A DNA stretch of 64,000 bases. Origin: Rhizobium sp. 11515TR (GTDB lineage Bacteria; Pseudomonadota; Alphaproteobacteria; Rhizobiales; Rhizobiaceae). The notes beneath the pieces were generated by a model. It worked only from the letters and a program-made list of their open reading frames with translations, made no database searches and had not been told where the DNA came from. The stretch is taken from NCBI RefSeq assembly GCF_002277895.1, contig NZ_CP022998.1, positions 2,709,501-2,773,500 of the forward strand, written 5' to 3'. Below, piece after piece: positions 1 through 8,116 of this stretch (position 1 is its first letter; every line of letters begins with the position of its first letter). The position numbers and the translations under genes are program-made.

Positions 1-1
1 G

Positions 2-2749
2 GTCGACGCTGCCGGCAACCGCCTCTCCGATACGCTGGCGAGCGGCGCCGCGAAGATCGACGACAGCGGCAGCCAGGCATCCGCCCGCATCGAAGAGCGC
101 CTTTCAACCATGGACCGTGCCCTCAATGTCGGCCTCGAAGCCGTCAATCGCACGATCGAAGGCAAGGCCGCCAATCTGGCCACCACGCTGCGCACGGCCG
201 TTGCCGACGCCGCGCAAGGCATGGACACGGAGGCGACGCGCACGGCCGAGCTGCTCGCCAACACCGGCCAGCAATTCGCCGAAAACCTCGGCAACCACAG
301 CGATGCCTTTGCCCGCGCAATGACCGAGCGTTCCAACGATCTCGTCAACCGCGTCTCGGAAACGCAGAACCGGTTGGCAAGCCAGGCTGCCGCCGTCGCC
401 CAGACCTTCTCGGAAGCCGGTAATGCGATCGTCAACAAGGTCGCCGAAGCCGAGGGCCTCGTCAGCAATCAGGTCAATACGATTTCGCAAGCCCTGTCTT
501 CCGCGGAACAGTCGCTGGAAGCCCGCGGCGCAGCTATTCGCAACACGCTTGCCGGCGGCAGCGAGCAGATTGCTGCCTCCATGGCCCAGGTCGAGCGCGC
601 GCTCGACGAGCGCAGCACAGCGATCCGCAGCTCTCTGGAAGAGCGCGCCCGTGAAATCGGCTCCACGCTTGCCGATGTCGACAAGGCGTTGGAAGCCCGT
701 GGCTCCTCCATTCGCACCTCGCTTGACGAGCGCACCCGCGAGCTGAATTCGATGCTTGCCGGACGCTCCACCGAGCTGTCGCGCCTCATCGACGAACAGG
801 CTCGCCCGATCGTTGATCGCTACGCGGCAACGGGCCAAGAAGCGGCAGCCCTCATCTCTGCGGCAGCTCAGGAAAGCACGGAACGCTTGCGCGCTGAAAA
901 CGCCGCCCTCATCAACGCGATCTCATCGCGCACCGAGCACGCGGTCAACACGGTCAGCGCACTCGAAAACAACCTGCTTGCAAGCGTCAACGGCATCATT
1001 GCCCGGCTGGCGGACAACAACTCGGCGATTGCCGGCCTGCTGTCCAACGCGGCCACCGAATTCGCAAACGTCGACGATCGCCTCACCGCAACCTCGTCGC
1101 GCTTCGCCGAATCTGCTGCGAAGGCCGGCGAGATGGTTTCCGCCTCCAGCCGTTTGCTCGAAGGCAAGGTCGACAAGCTGTCGGAGATCACCGGCCAGAC
1201 CCTGTCGCAGGTCGGCAGCATCGTCGGTCGTTTCGACGATCACTCAAAGGTGCTGACGCAAGCATCCCAGCTCCTCGGCGCTGCTCAGTCGAACCTCGTA
1301 TCGACGCTGGAAGAGCGCGAAACGGCACTGCAGAACTTGGCCGTCGGCCTCGTTCAGCGCTCGGAGGAGATCGAAAACACCATGCGCGCCCTCGGCTCGA
1401 TGGTCGAAACGGCTTTCGATCGGGCGGAGCAGCGGTCGAACCAGGTGACCGGCAACCTCCGCCAGAGTGTGCAGTCTTCCTTCGGCGATATCGGTCGCGT
1501 TCTCTCCGATGCGGAGAAGCGCGCCGAAGATGCGGCGGAAAACATGCGCACCGCATTGCAGAAAGCTGGCGAGGAAGCGAACCAGGCTGTCGAAAACACA
1601 TTCGCCAATGCCGAGCGCCGCTCCAGTGATCTCACCAATCGCCTGCGCGGCGGTCTCACGGCCTCGCTGTCAGAGGTCGAGCAAATGCTCGCCGACGCTG
1701 GCAAGACGTCCGAGACGGCTGCCCAGCAGCTGCGTGAAACCCTGCGCGTTGCGGTGGATGACGCGATCGGCCGCTTCGCCGGTGCGACGGATGAGATCCG
1801 CCGCTCGGCCGGCGATATTCGCCGCGAGCTCGACCTTACCCGCAGCGAACTGAAGCGCGGTGCCTTCGACCTTCCGGAAGAGGCAAAGGAAAGCGCCGCA
1901 GCCATGCGTCGCGCCGTTGCCGAACAGATCAAGGCCCTGCAGGATATCTCGCAGATCGTCGGTCGCTCGACGCAGCAACTGGAAATTTCCGAGCCTGCAG
2001 CCCGTGCCCTGGCGGATGCGCAGCCCGCTCCACGGCCGCAGCCCGCCGCACCTGCCCCGGCAGCTGCAGCTCCGCGGCAGCAACAACCTGCTCCGCAGCA
2101 ACCGGTGCAACAGCCTCCGGTCGCCCAGCAGCCCGCACAGCGCCCGGCACCGCAGCCGCAGCCGCCGTCGATCGAGTCCCTCGGCTTGCGTGGGTCGATC
2201 CCAGCCGAGCGCCCGGCGGCACAGCCGCAACGTCCAGCGGAAACAGCAGCTCCTGTCCGTCAGGAAGCAGCCGGCGGCGGCTGGATCAGCGATCTGCTGC
2301 GTGGCGCGTCGCGCGATGAAAACGCCGGTCTGCAGCCAGGCCGCCAACCAGCACCGAAAGCGCCGGCTGAACAGGCACCTGCTCCTGCCGCACGCAACCC
2401 GCGCCATGTCGTGGAGTCGCTGAACTCGCTTTCGGTCGATATCGCCCGCGCGATCGATCATGACGCCTCGGTTGATCTATGGCGTCGTTACCAGCGTGGC
2501 GAACGCGATGTGTTCACACGCCGCCTCTATACGCTCAAGGGCCAGCAGACCTTCGATGAGATCAAGCGCAAATACGACCGCGAACCAGAATTCCGCACCG
2601 CAGTCGATCGCTACATCGCCGATTTCGAAAAGCTGCTCACCGACGTTGCCCGCACCGATCGCGACAAGACGGCCACACAATCCTATCTCACATCGGATAC
2701 CGGCAAGGTCTACACCATGCTGGCGCACGCAGCGGGCCGCCTGAGCTGA
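2..2749 (+). CDS. Large coiled-coil apolipoprotein-like protein, probable growth pole ring (GPR) homologue, 5' truncated
   Basis: The frame is open from base 2, so the window holds only the last 915 residues of a larger protein. An internal ATG at 110 is not a convincing start because coding continues upstream without a break. The visible part is Ala/Glu/Arg/Ser-rich helical sequence with degenerate repeats (variants of 'ERSxxLxxRL' and 'ALDERSTAIRSSLEERAREI'), ending near residue 640. A Pro/Gln/Ala-rich linker follows (about 2000-2390), then a compact charged C-terminal domain of about 115 residues with 'RRYQRGERDVFTRRLYTLKG'. This architecture matches the very large apolipoprotein-domain proteins of Rhizobiales, including the Agrobacterium growth pole ring protein, which organises polar growth. 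That identity is inferred from architecture. The N-terminal membrane region would lie outside the window. Confidence 0.75.
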   Translation, partial: VDAAGNRLSDTLASGAAKIDDSGSQASARIEERLSTMDRALNVGLEAVNRTIEGKAANLATTLRTAVADAAQGMDTEATRTAELLANTGQQFAENLGNHSDAFARAMTERSNDLVNRVSETQNRLASQAAAVAQTFSEAGNAIVNKVAEAEGLVSNQVNTISQALSSAEQSLEARGAAIRNTLAGGSEQIAASMAQVERALDERSTAIRSSLEERAREIGSTLADVDKALEARGSSIRTSLDERTRELNSMLAGRSTELSRLIDEQARPIVDRYAATGQEAAALISAAAQESTERLRAENAALINAISSRTEHAVNTVSALENNLLASVNGIIARLADNNSAIAGLLSNAATEFANVDDRLTATSSRFAESAAKAGEMVSASSRLLEGKVDKLSEITGQTLSQVGSIVGRFDDHSKVLTQASQLLGAAQSNLVSTLEERETALQNLAVGLVQRSEEIENTMRALGSMVETAFDRAEQRSNQVTGNLRQSVQSSFGDIGRVLSDAEKRAEDAAENMRTALQKAGEEANQAVENTFANAERRSSDLTNRLRGGLTASLSEVEQMLADAGKTSETAAQQLRETLRVAVDDAIGRFAGATDEIRRSAGDIRRELDLTRSELKRGAFDLPEEAKESAAAMRRAVAEQIKALQDISQIVGRSTQQLEISEPAARALADAQPAPRPQPAAPAPAAAAPRQQQPAPQQPVQQPPVAQQPAQRPAPQPQPPSIESLGLRGSIPAERPAAQPQRPAETAAPVRQEAAGGGWISDLLRGASRDENAGLQPGRQPAPKAPAEQAPAPAARNPRHVVESLNSLSVDIARAIDHDASVDLWRRYQRGERDVFTRRLYTLKGQQTFDEIKRKYDREPEFRTAVDRYIADFEKLLTDVARTDRDKTATQSYLTSDTGKVYTMLAHAAGRLS

Positions 2750-2772
2750 GATAGACAAAGAACGAATGAGCG

Positions 2773-2798
2773 ATCCCCGGCAGAGATGTCGGGGATTT
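2773..2798 (+). terminator. Intrinsic terminator after the GPR-like gene
   Basis: ATCCCCG (2773-2779) pairs with CGGGGAT (2790-2796) around a 10-base loop and is followed by TTTCTGTTT. It lies 24 bases after the stop codon of the coiled-coil gene. Confidence 0.65.
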
Positions 2799-2834
2799 CT
2801 GTTTCAGGCTACTCCATAGTTTTAGGGCACGAAA

Positions 2835-2857
2835 AAGGGCGGTTCTCGGCCGCCCTT
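2835..2857 (-). terminator. Intrinsic terminator after the RcnB-like gene
   Basis: AAGGGCGG (2835-2842) pairs with CCGCCCTT (2850-2857) around a 7-base loop. Read on the minus strand it is followed by TTTCG, as expected for the end of the minus-strand gene stopping at 2887. With the + strand hairpin at 2773 it insulates two convergent genes. Confidence 0.65.
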
Positions 2858-2886
2858 GCTTTGCTTGGTAGTAGCTCCATCCGGGC

Positions 2887-3213
2887 TTATCGGGCCTCGT
2901 GCACTTTCGAAATCAAACCGCTGGTAATGCCGACGAGAAGGAAGTTGTTCTTCAGGCGAACCCAGTGATAGCCGCGCGTGGGGGCAGACAATTGGTAGGC
3001 GCGATAGTCGATTTCCGTTGCACGCCGCCGATCGGAGGCTGACAGGCGGCGTCCCTTGACCCAACCGCCCTTGCGGACGACGACCTTCTTCTTCACCACT
3101 TCCTTCTGGACGACGGCCTGCTTGCCGGCGGGAGCTGGCTTGACTTGTGCAGTCGCAGCCAGCGGCATTCCGATGATGCACGCCGCAAGAAGAACAGCGA
3201 AGATTTTTCTCAT
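2887..3213 (-). CDS. RcnB-family periplasmic protein
   Basis: This 108-residue exported protein has an N-terminal signal peptide (MRKIFAVLLAACIIG..., cleavage near ATAQ), a Lys/Val-rich stretch, and the RcnB-type core 'YQLSAPTRGYHWVRLKNNFL' followed by a short hydrophobic end. RcnB proteins in enterobacteria modulate nickel/cobalt homeostasis, but many alphaproteobacterial members are small periplasmic proteins of unknown role, and no rcnA or rcnR gene is next to it. The start at 3213 is preferred over longer in-frame options because GAGGAAA lies just upstream of that ATG. It is a single-gene unit between terminators and a convergently spaced neighbour. Confidence 0.7.
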   Translation of the reverse strand: MRKIFAVLLAACIIGMPLAATAQVKPAPAGKQAVVQKEVVKKKVVVRKGGWVKGRRLSASDRRRATEIDYRAYQLSAPTRGYHWVRLKNNFLLVGITSGLISKVHEAR

Positions 3214-3262
3214 TGGTTGTTTCCTCATTTCAGACTCTGCACGCGAACTTATCGTGACAGAC

Positions 3263-3280
3263 ATGAAACGAGTCTGACAG
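3263..3280 (-). promoter_or_regulatory. PHO-box-like direct repeat upstream of the RcnB-like gene
   Basis: On the minus strand CTGTCAG, four bases, then GTTTCAT form two 7-mers on an 11-base pitch, matching 11 of 14 positions of the rhizobial CTGTCAT-N4-CTGTCAT PhoB site. The site is about 50 bases upstream of the ATG at 3213 and points towards it. The second half is weak. Confidence 0.25.
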
Positions 3281-3342
3281 TCGAATTACAATTCCGTAAT
3301 GGGCGCGATTGGTTCGCCCAGGCGCCTGCTCCGCCGGAAGTC

Positions 3343-4953
3343 TTATAGCTCATCATAGTTGAACCAGTCGAAATCCGCCGTCTTCGCCCGCCCCGAGGTA
3401 TCGAAGGCAAACATGCCGACGAAAGCACCGGTGAAGGAACCGTGCTCGCCGCGCCCGCCCTCATCCGAGATGACGCCGGCGTCGAGGACCGGCCCGATCG
3501 CCTGCCATGCGCCCATGCCCTCTGCCTGCCAGTAGAATTGCAGGTCGTTGTCCCGCACCTCCATGGCAAGCTGGATCCTTCCATCGGGCACGGTAACCCC
3601 GCCTTCGATCGGAAAACTCAGACGGCCGTTCGGATAGTCGCCCGGGCAGGTCATGATAGTGACGCAGCGGCCGAGCTTCTCATGCAAGGTCACGGCGATG
3701 GCATGCAGTTTGAAGCGATTGTAGTAATGGGTAAGGCCGGCAACCTGCTGGTAGGTGTCGGGCTCGAAATCGACGACGGTTTCGGCCCGGAAGCTGTGAT
3801 GCTCCTGCCGGCGGGCGACAAGCGCTTGCTCGAACCAGGAACCGATGCTCTCGCGGGCGATAAGCCGCAAATGGCCAGGACGTTCCGTTACGCTGAAGAT
3901 GCGTTCCGGCTGCGGCGTGCGCAGCCACTGAAAATCCCTTGGCAACTCGCGCTCATCGAAATTATAGCCGCTGCGGCGTGGCTTTTCGATGCGCTGGGCA
4001 CCGTTCAGACCAGCGACCTCGACATCGGGAATGCTGGTGCCGTTCTCGAGATAGAGCCAGCCATCCCCTTTCCAGACGCATTTCTGCAGGGCCGTCTCCC
4101 GACCGAGCGTACAGCGGCGATGCGGGGGCAGAGGCCGCCCGCAAAGATGCGTATGATAGAACTGTCCGTCATGCGTCTCGACATATTGTCCGTGGCCGGC
4201 GCGCTGCAATGCCGCTTCCGGATGGTCCTTCGACGTAATCAGATATTTGTTCGGATGCAGTTCGTACGGCCCGGCAATGTCGCGGGAGCGCGCCGTGGTC
4301 ACGGCATGATCGTAACCAGTGCCGCCTTCCGCCGTGGTCAGATAATACCAGCCGTTGCGCTTGAAGAGATGCGGCCCTTCGACCAGTCCCAGCTCCGTAC
4401 CGGCAAAGATGTTCCTGATCGGCCCTTTCAAGGATTTGGACGCCGGATCCCATTCCTGCAGCAGGATGCCGTCGAAGGCCGGCGTTTTCGGCGAGCCGCC
4501 GTAGCTCTCGGTGCGGTGATTCCATTGCATGTTGACGAACCACTTGCGGCCGTCGTCGTCGTGGAACAGGGATGGATCGAAACCGGAGGAGTTCACATAA
4601 ACCGGCTCGGACCATTCGCCTTCAATGGTCGGCGAAGTCACGATGTAATTATGCGCGTCCTTAAAGTTGCCGTCATAGCGCTTGACGTCGGTGTAGACGA
4701 GCCAGAACAGACCATCCGCGTAGGAGAGGCAAGGCGCCCAGATGCCGCAACTATCGGGTTCGCCGCGCATGTCGAGCTGCGATGCACGCTCCAGCGGCCG
4801 TCGAACCAGGGTCCAGTTCACCAGATCGCGCGAATGATGGATCTGCACGCCCGGATACCACTCGAATGTCGAAGTGGCGATATAGTAGTCCTCGCCGACA
4901 CGGCAGATGGACGGGTCGGGGTTGAAACCCGGCAGGATCGGATTGCGGATCAT
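3343..4953 (-). CDS. xynB: GH43 beta-xylosidase (non-reducing-end xylosidase/arabinofuranosidase type)
   Basis: This 536-residue enzyme should hydrolyse xylo-oligosaccharides in the cytoplasm, since no signal peptide is present. The N-terminal five-bladed propeller begins 'NPILPGFNPDPSI' with general base D13. The pKa-modulating D126 lies in 'GFDPSLF' and the general acid E192 in 'LVEGPHL'. 'GRPLPPHRRCTLGRETALQK' is typical of the xylosidase branch (subfamily 11-like). The C-terminal 190 residues form the expected beta-sandwich. Length equals that of characterised family members (about 535-540). The start at 4953 is chosen because GGAGGAGAG sits 6-7 bases upstream; the 46-residue extension to 5091 crosses a terminator hairpin and is not protein-like. 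It is the last gene of the sugar locus. Bifunctional arabinofuranosidase activity is possible. Confidence 0.9.
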   Translation of the reverse strand: MIRNPILPGFNPDPSICRVGEDYYIATSTFEWYPGVQIHHSRDLVNWTLVRRPLERASQLDMRGEPDSCGIWAPCLSYADGLFWLVYTDVKRYDGNFKDAHNYIVTSPTIEGEWSEPVYVNSSGFDPSLFHDDDGRKWFVNMQWNHRTESYGGSPKTPAFDGILLQEWDPASKSLKGPIRNIFAGTELGLVEGPHLFKRNGWYYLTTAEGGTGYDHAVTTARSRDIAGPYELHPNKYLITSKDHPEAALQRAGHGQYVETHDGQFYHTHLCGRPLPPHRRCTLGRETALQKCVWKGDGWLYLENGTSIPDVEVAGLNGAQRIEKPRRSGYNFDERELPRDFQWLRTPQPERIFSVTERPGHLRLIARESIGSWFEQALVARRQEHHSFRAETVVDFEPDTYQQVAGLTHYYNRFKLHAIAVTLHEKLGRCVTIMTCPGDYPNGRLSFPIEGGVTVPDGRIQLAMEVRDNDLQFYWQAEGMGAWQAIGPVLDAGVISDEGGRGEHGSFTGAFVGMFAFDTSGRAKTADFDWFNYDEL

Positions 4954-4994
4954 GAACTCTCTCCTCCGGAGACCACGGCAAGCGGCAATAAGGT

Positions 4995-5025
4995 AAAACG
5001 CCCGGAAACCAGTTCCGGGCGTTTT
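4995..5025 (-). terminator. Intrinsic terminator between the aldo-keto reductase and GH43 genes
   Basis: AAAACGCCCGGAA (4995-5007) is the perfect inverse of TTCCGGGCGTTTT (5013-5025), with loop ACCAG. The U-tract forms on either strand. It starts 8 bases after the reductase stop codon and ends about 40 bases before the GH43 start, so it could reduce read-through into GH43. Confidence 0.7.
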
Positions 5026-5032
5026 AGGATGA

Positions 5033-6064
<1,032 letters not shown>

Positions 6065-6087
6065 GATGAATTCCTTCGAGATGAAAA

Positions 6088-6112
6088 GCGCGCGGGTTGG
6101 TCACCCGCGCGC
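6088..6112 (-). terminator. Strong intrinsic terminator after the Gfo/Idh/MocA gene
   Basis: GCGCGCGGGT (6088-6097) pairs perfectly with ACCCGCGCGC (6103-6112) across loop TGGTC. On the minus strand the stem is followed by TTTTCATC. It lies between the dehydrogenase stop (6132) and the reductase start (6064), inside an otherwise one-directional gene row. Confidence 0.75.
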
Positions 6113-6131
6113 AAACTAGCTCTTCCGCCGT

Positions 6132-7265
6132 TTACTTCAAGAGCGCTTGTGCCTCTTCGATGCCGAGGGCCGCCGGCTGCGTGCAGGTCGTGCTGAGATC
6201 GACGAAGCGGCCCTCCTCGCCAGACTTCAGGATCGAGGTCATGACGTCGACGCCGTGCAAAGTGCGGTCGAGCGAGCAACGCGCATCGCGGCCGTCGATC
6301 AGCGATGCCGCCATATCGGCAAGCCCGGCCGTGCGATAGTTGGCGCGCGCGCCGCTCGGGCTTTCCTGGTTGGCGATGCCAAAGGGATGCGCCCAGTTTT
6401 CCAACGGCTTGATGTCCTTGTCGCGGCCGCTTGCCTCGACGGTGCCGCCGAAGAAGTTCGGATCGGGCACGTAGAGCGAGCCCTCTGTGCCATAGAGCTC
6501 CATATTGGCATGTCGGTGCGACCACACATCCCAGCTCGCCGTCAGCGTAATCCGGGCGCCACTGACGAATTCGAGCAGTGCCTGGATCGTCGTCGGTGTC
6601 TTGACCGGGATGATCTCGCCATTGCGCGGCTGGCTGGTGATCGTGCGGGTCGGCGATGCCATGGAGGTCATCGCTCCCACGCGCTTCACCGGACCGATCA
6701 GGTTGATGAGGTTCGCGACATAGTACGGGCCGAGGTCGAGGATCGGGCCGCCGCCGGGCAGGAAGAAGAAGTCCGGGTTCGGATGCCACATTTCCATACC
6801 CGGGCTCATCACATAGCATGCGCCCGAGGTGACGCGGCCGATGCCGCCGTCATCGATGAATTTGCGGGCGAGCTGATGGGCGCCGCCGAGGAAGGTGTCC
6901 GGAGCGCAGCCGACGGCCAGCCCCTTCTCCTTGGCGATGCGGCGCAGCTCTTCGCCCTGCTCCAGCATCAGCACCAGCGGCTTTTCGGAGTAGACGTGCT
7001 TGCCGGCCTCAAGGATGCGCTTGGAAACCGGGAAATGCGCATCCGGTATGGTCAGGTTGACGATAACGTCGAGCTCGTCATTGGCGAGCAGTTCGTCGAT
7101 GGTCTGGGCCTTGACCTTGTATTCCTCGGCGCGCGCACGCGCCGCTTCCATGTTGATGTCCGCGCAGGCCAGCACCTTCAGCCCCTTGAAGAGCGGTGCG
7201 AGCGAGAAATAGGTGGTTGAAATGTTACCGCATCCGATGATGCCGACGCCAAGTTCCTTAGCCAT
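6132..7265 (-). CDS. Gfo/Idh/MocA-family NAD(P)-dependent sugar dehydrogenase
   Basis: This 377-residue protein has an N-terminal Rossmann fold with 'GVGIIGCGNIS' at residues 6-16 and the family's catalytic segment 'YSEKPLVLML' (residues ~95-104). The C-terminal alpha/beta substrate domain includes 'GGGPILDLGPYYVANLINL'. The family oxidises or reduces sugars, inositols and sugar acids; the exact substrate cannot be read from sequence. The start is ATG 7265 with GAGG about nine bases upstream; the longer frame would need a TTG at 7280. The upstream isomerase stop codon overlaps this Shine-Dalgarno, so the two are translationally linked. The isomerase plus dehydrogenase pairing is common in pathways handling unusual sugars. 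A strong terminator follows. Confidence 0.85.
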   Translation of the reverse strand: MAKELGVGIIGCGNISTTYFSLAPLFKGLKVLACADINMEAARARAEEYKVKAQTIDELLANDELDVIVNLTIPDAHFPVSKRILEAGKHVYSEKPLVLMLEQGEELRRIAKEKGLAVGCAPDTFLGGAHQLARKFIDDGGIGRVTSGACYVMSPGMEMWHPNPDFFFLPGGGPILDLGPYYVANLINLIGPVKRVGAMTSMASPTRTITSQPRNGEIIPVKTPTTIQALLEFVSGARITLTASWDVWSHRHANMELYGTEGSLYVPDPNFFGGTVEASGRDKDIKPLENWAHPFGIANQESPSGARANYRTAGLADMAASLIDGRDARCSLDRTLHGVDVMTSILKSGEEGRFVDLSTTCTQPAALGIEEAQALLK

Positions 7266-7276
7266 GTGGAAGTGCC

Positions 7277-8038
7277 TCAAAAGCTCTTGAAGGATGCGAT
7301 GGAGCGCGTGATCAGGCGATCGACATCGCTCGGATTGTCATGTTCGACGACGAAGTGCTTGGCCTTTGTGCCGGCGAGCGCCTTGAGCAGCTTTGCCCAC
7401 GGAACCGTGCCATGACCGACATCGGCCCAGCCATCTTCATTCTTGCTCTCGCCCGCCGGCGCAATGTCCTTGACATGAACGGCGGTGATGCGCGGACCGA
7501 GCTTTTCGATCCAGGCGAAGGGATCGCCGCCGCCACGAATGACCCAGGCGATATCGGCTTCCCAGGAAATATCCGGAGCGCCTTCGAAGATCTGTTCGAT
7601 CGGCAGCGAGCCGTCAGCCTGCTTGACGAATTCGAAATCGTGGTTGTGCCAGCCGAATTCGAAGCCCGCATCCTTGTAGGGCTTGCTCATTTCATGCAGG
7701 CGCTTGCCGAATGCACGCCAGCCGGCAGCATCGTTCGGGCGCTGATCGGCGCCGATATGGGGCGCATAGATCGAATCCATGCCGAGGGTCTTGGCGATGG
7801 TCAGCGACTTCTGCACTTCGCCGTCGAGGAAATCCGGGCTGAAATGGCCGCTTGCCATTCGCAGGCCGTTCTTGTCGAGTTCGGCGCGCAGGTTCTTGAG
7901 GCCGGTCTCGTCGAGATCGGCATATATGCCGCCAAAGCCTTCGACTTCGGCATAGCCGGCCTTGCCGAGCTTGACGAAGATCTCCGAATAGGGCTGGAAA
8001 TTGCGGGCGCTATAAAGCTGAAATCCAAGTTTCGTCAT
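7277..8038 (-). CDS. Sugar phosphate isomerase/epimerase-like TIM-barrel protein
   Basis: This 253-residue protein belongs to the xylose isomerase-like TIM-barrel (AP endonuclease 2) superfamily. It starts 'LGFQLYSARNF', has 'AEVEGFGGIYADL', 'FGWHNHDFEF', 'EADIAWVIRGGGDPFAWI' and the final metal-ligand strand 'KHFVVEHDNPSD'. These supply the Glu/His/Asp ligands of a divalent metal. Members are isomerases, epimerases or dehydratases of sugars and inositols. The ATG at 8038 has GGAGGA upstream. It sits just before the Gfo/Idh/MocA gene with a 11-base interval, so the two probably act in sequence on the sugar released by the glycosidases. Substrate specificity is unknown. Confidence 0.85.
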   Translation of the reverse strand: MTKLGFQLYSARNFQPYSEIFVKLGKAGYAEVEGFGGIYADLDETGLKNLRAELDKNGLRMASGHFSPDFLDGEVQKSLTIAKTLGMDSIYAPHIGADQRPNDAAGWRAFGKRLHEMSKPYKDAGFEFGWHNHDFEFVKQADGSLPIEQIFEGAPDISWEADIAWVIRGGGDPFAWIEKLGPRITAVHVKDIAPAGESKNEDGWADVGHGTVPWAKLLKALAGTKAKHFVVEHDNPSDVDRLITRSIASFKSF

Positions 8039-8092
8039 CGATAGTCCTCCAATGGCCTCCGGGCCGTCTGTCTTGGGCTTGTGGCCCCGAAA

Positions 8093-8110
8093 GCGCCGCC
8101 ACTGCGGCGC
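8093..8110 (-). terminator. GC hairpin after the beta-mannosidase gene
   Basis: GCGCCGC (8093-8099) pairs with GCGGCGC (8104-8110), loop CACT. On the minus strand it follows the GH2 stop by six bases and is trailed by TTTCGG, a weak U-tract. It may be a processing or attenuation site rather than a full terminator. Confidence 0.4.
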
Positions 8111-8116
8111 GATAGC

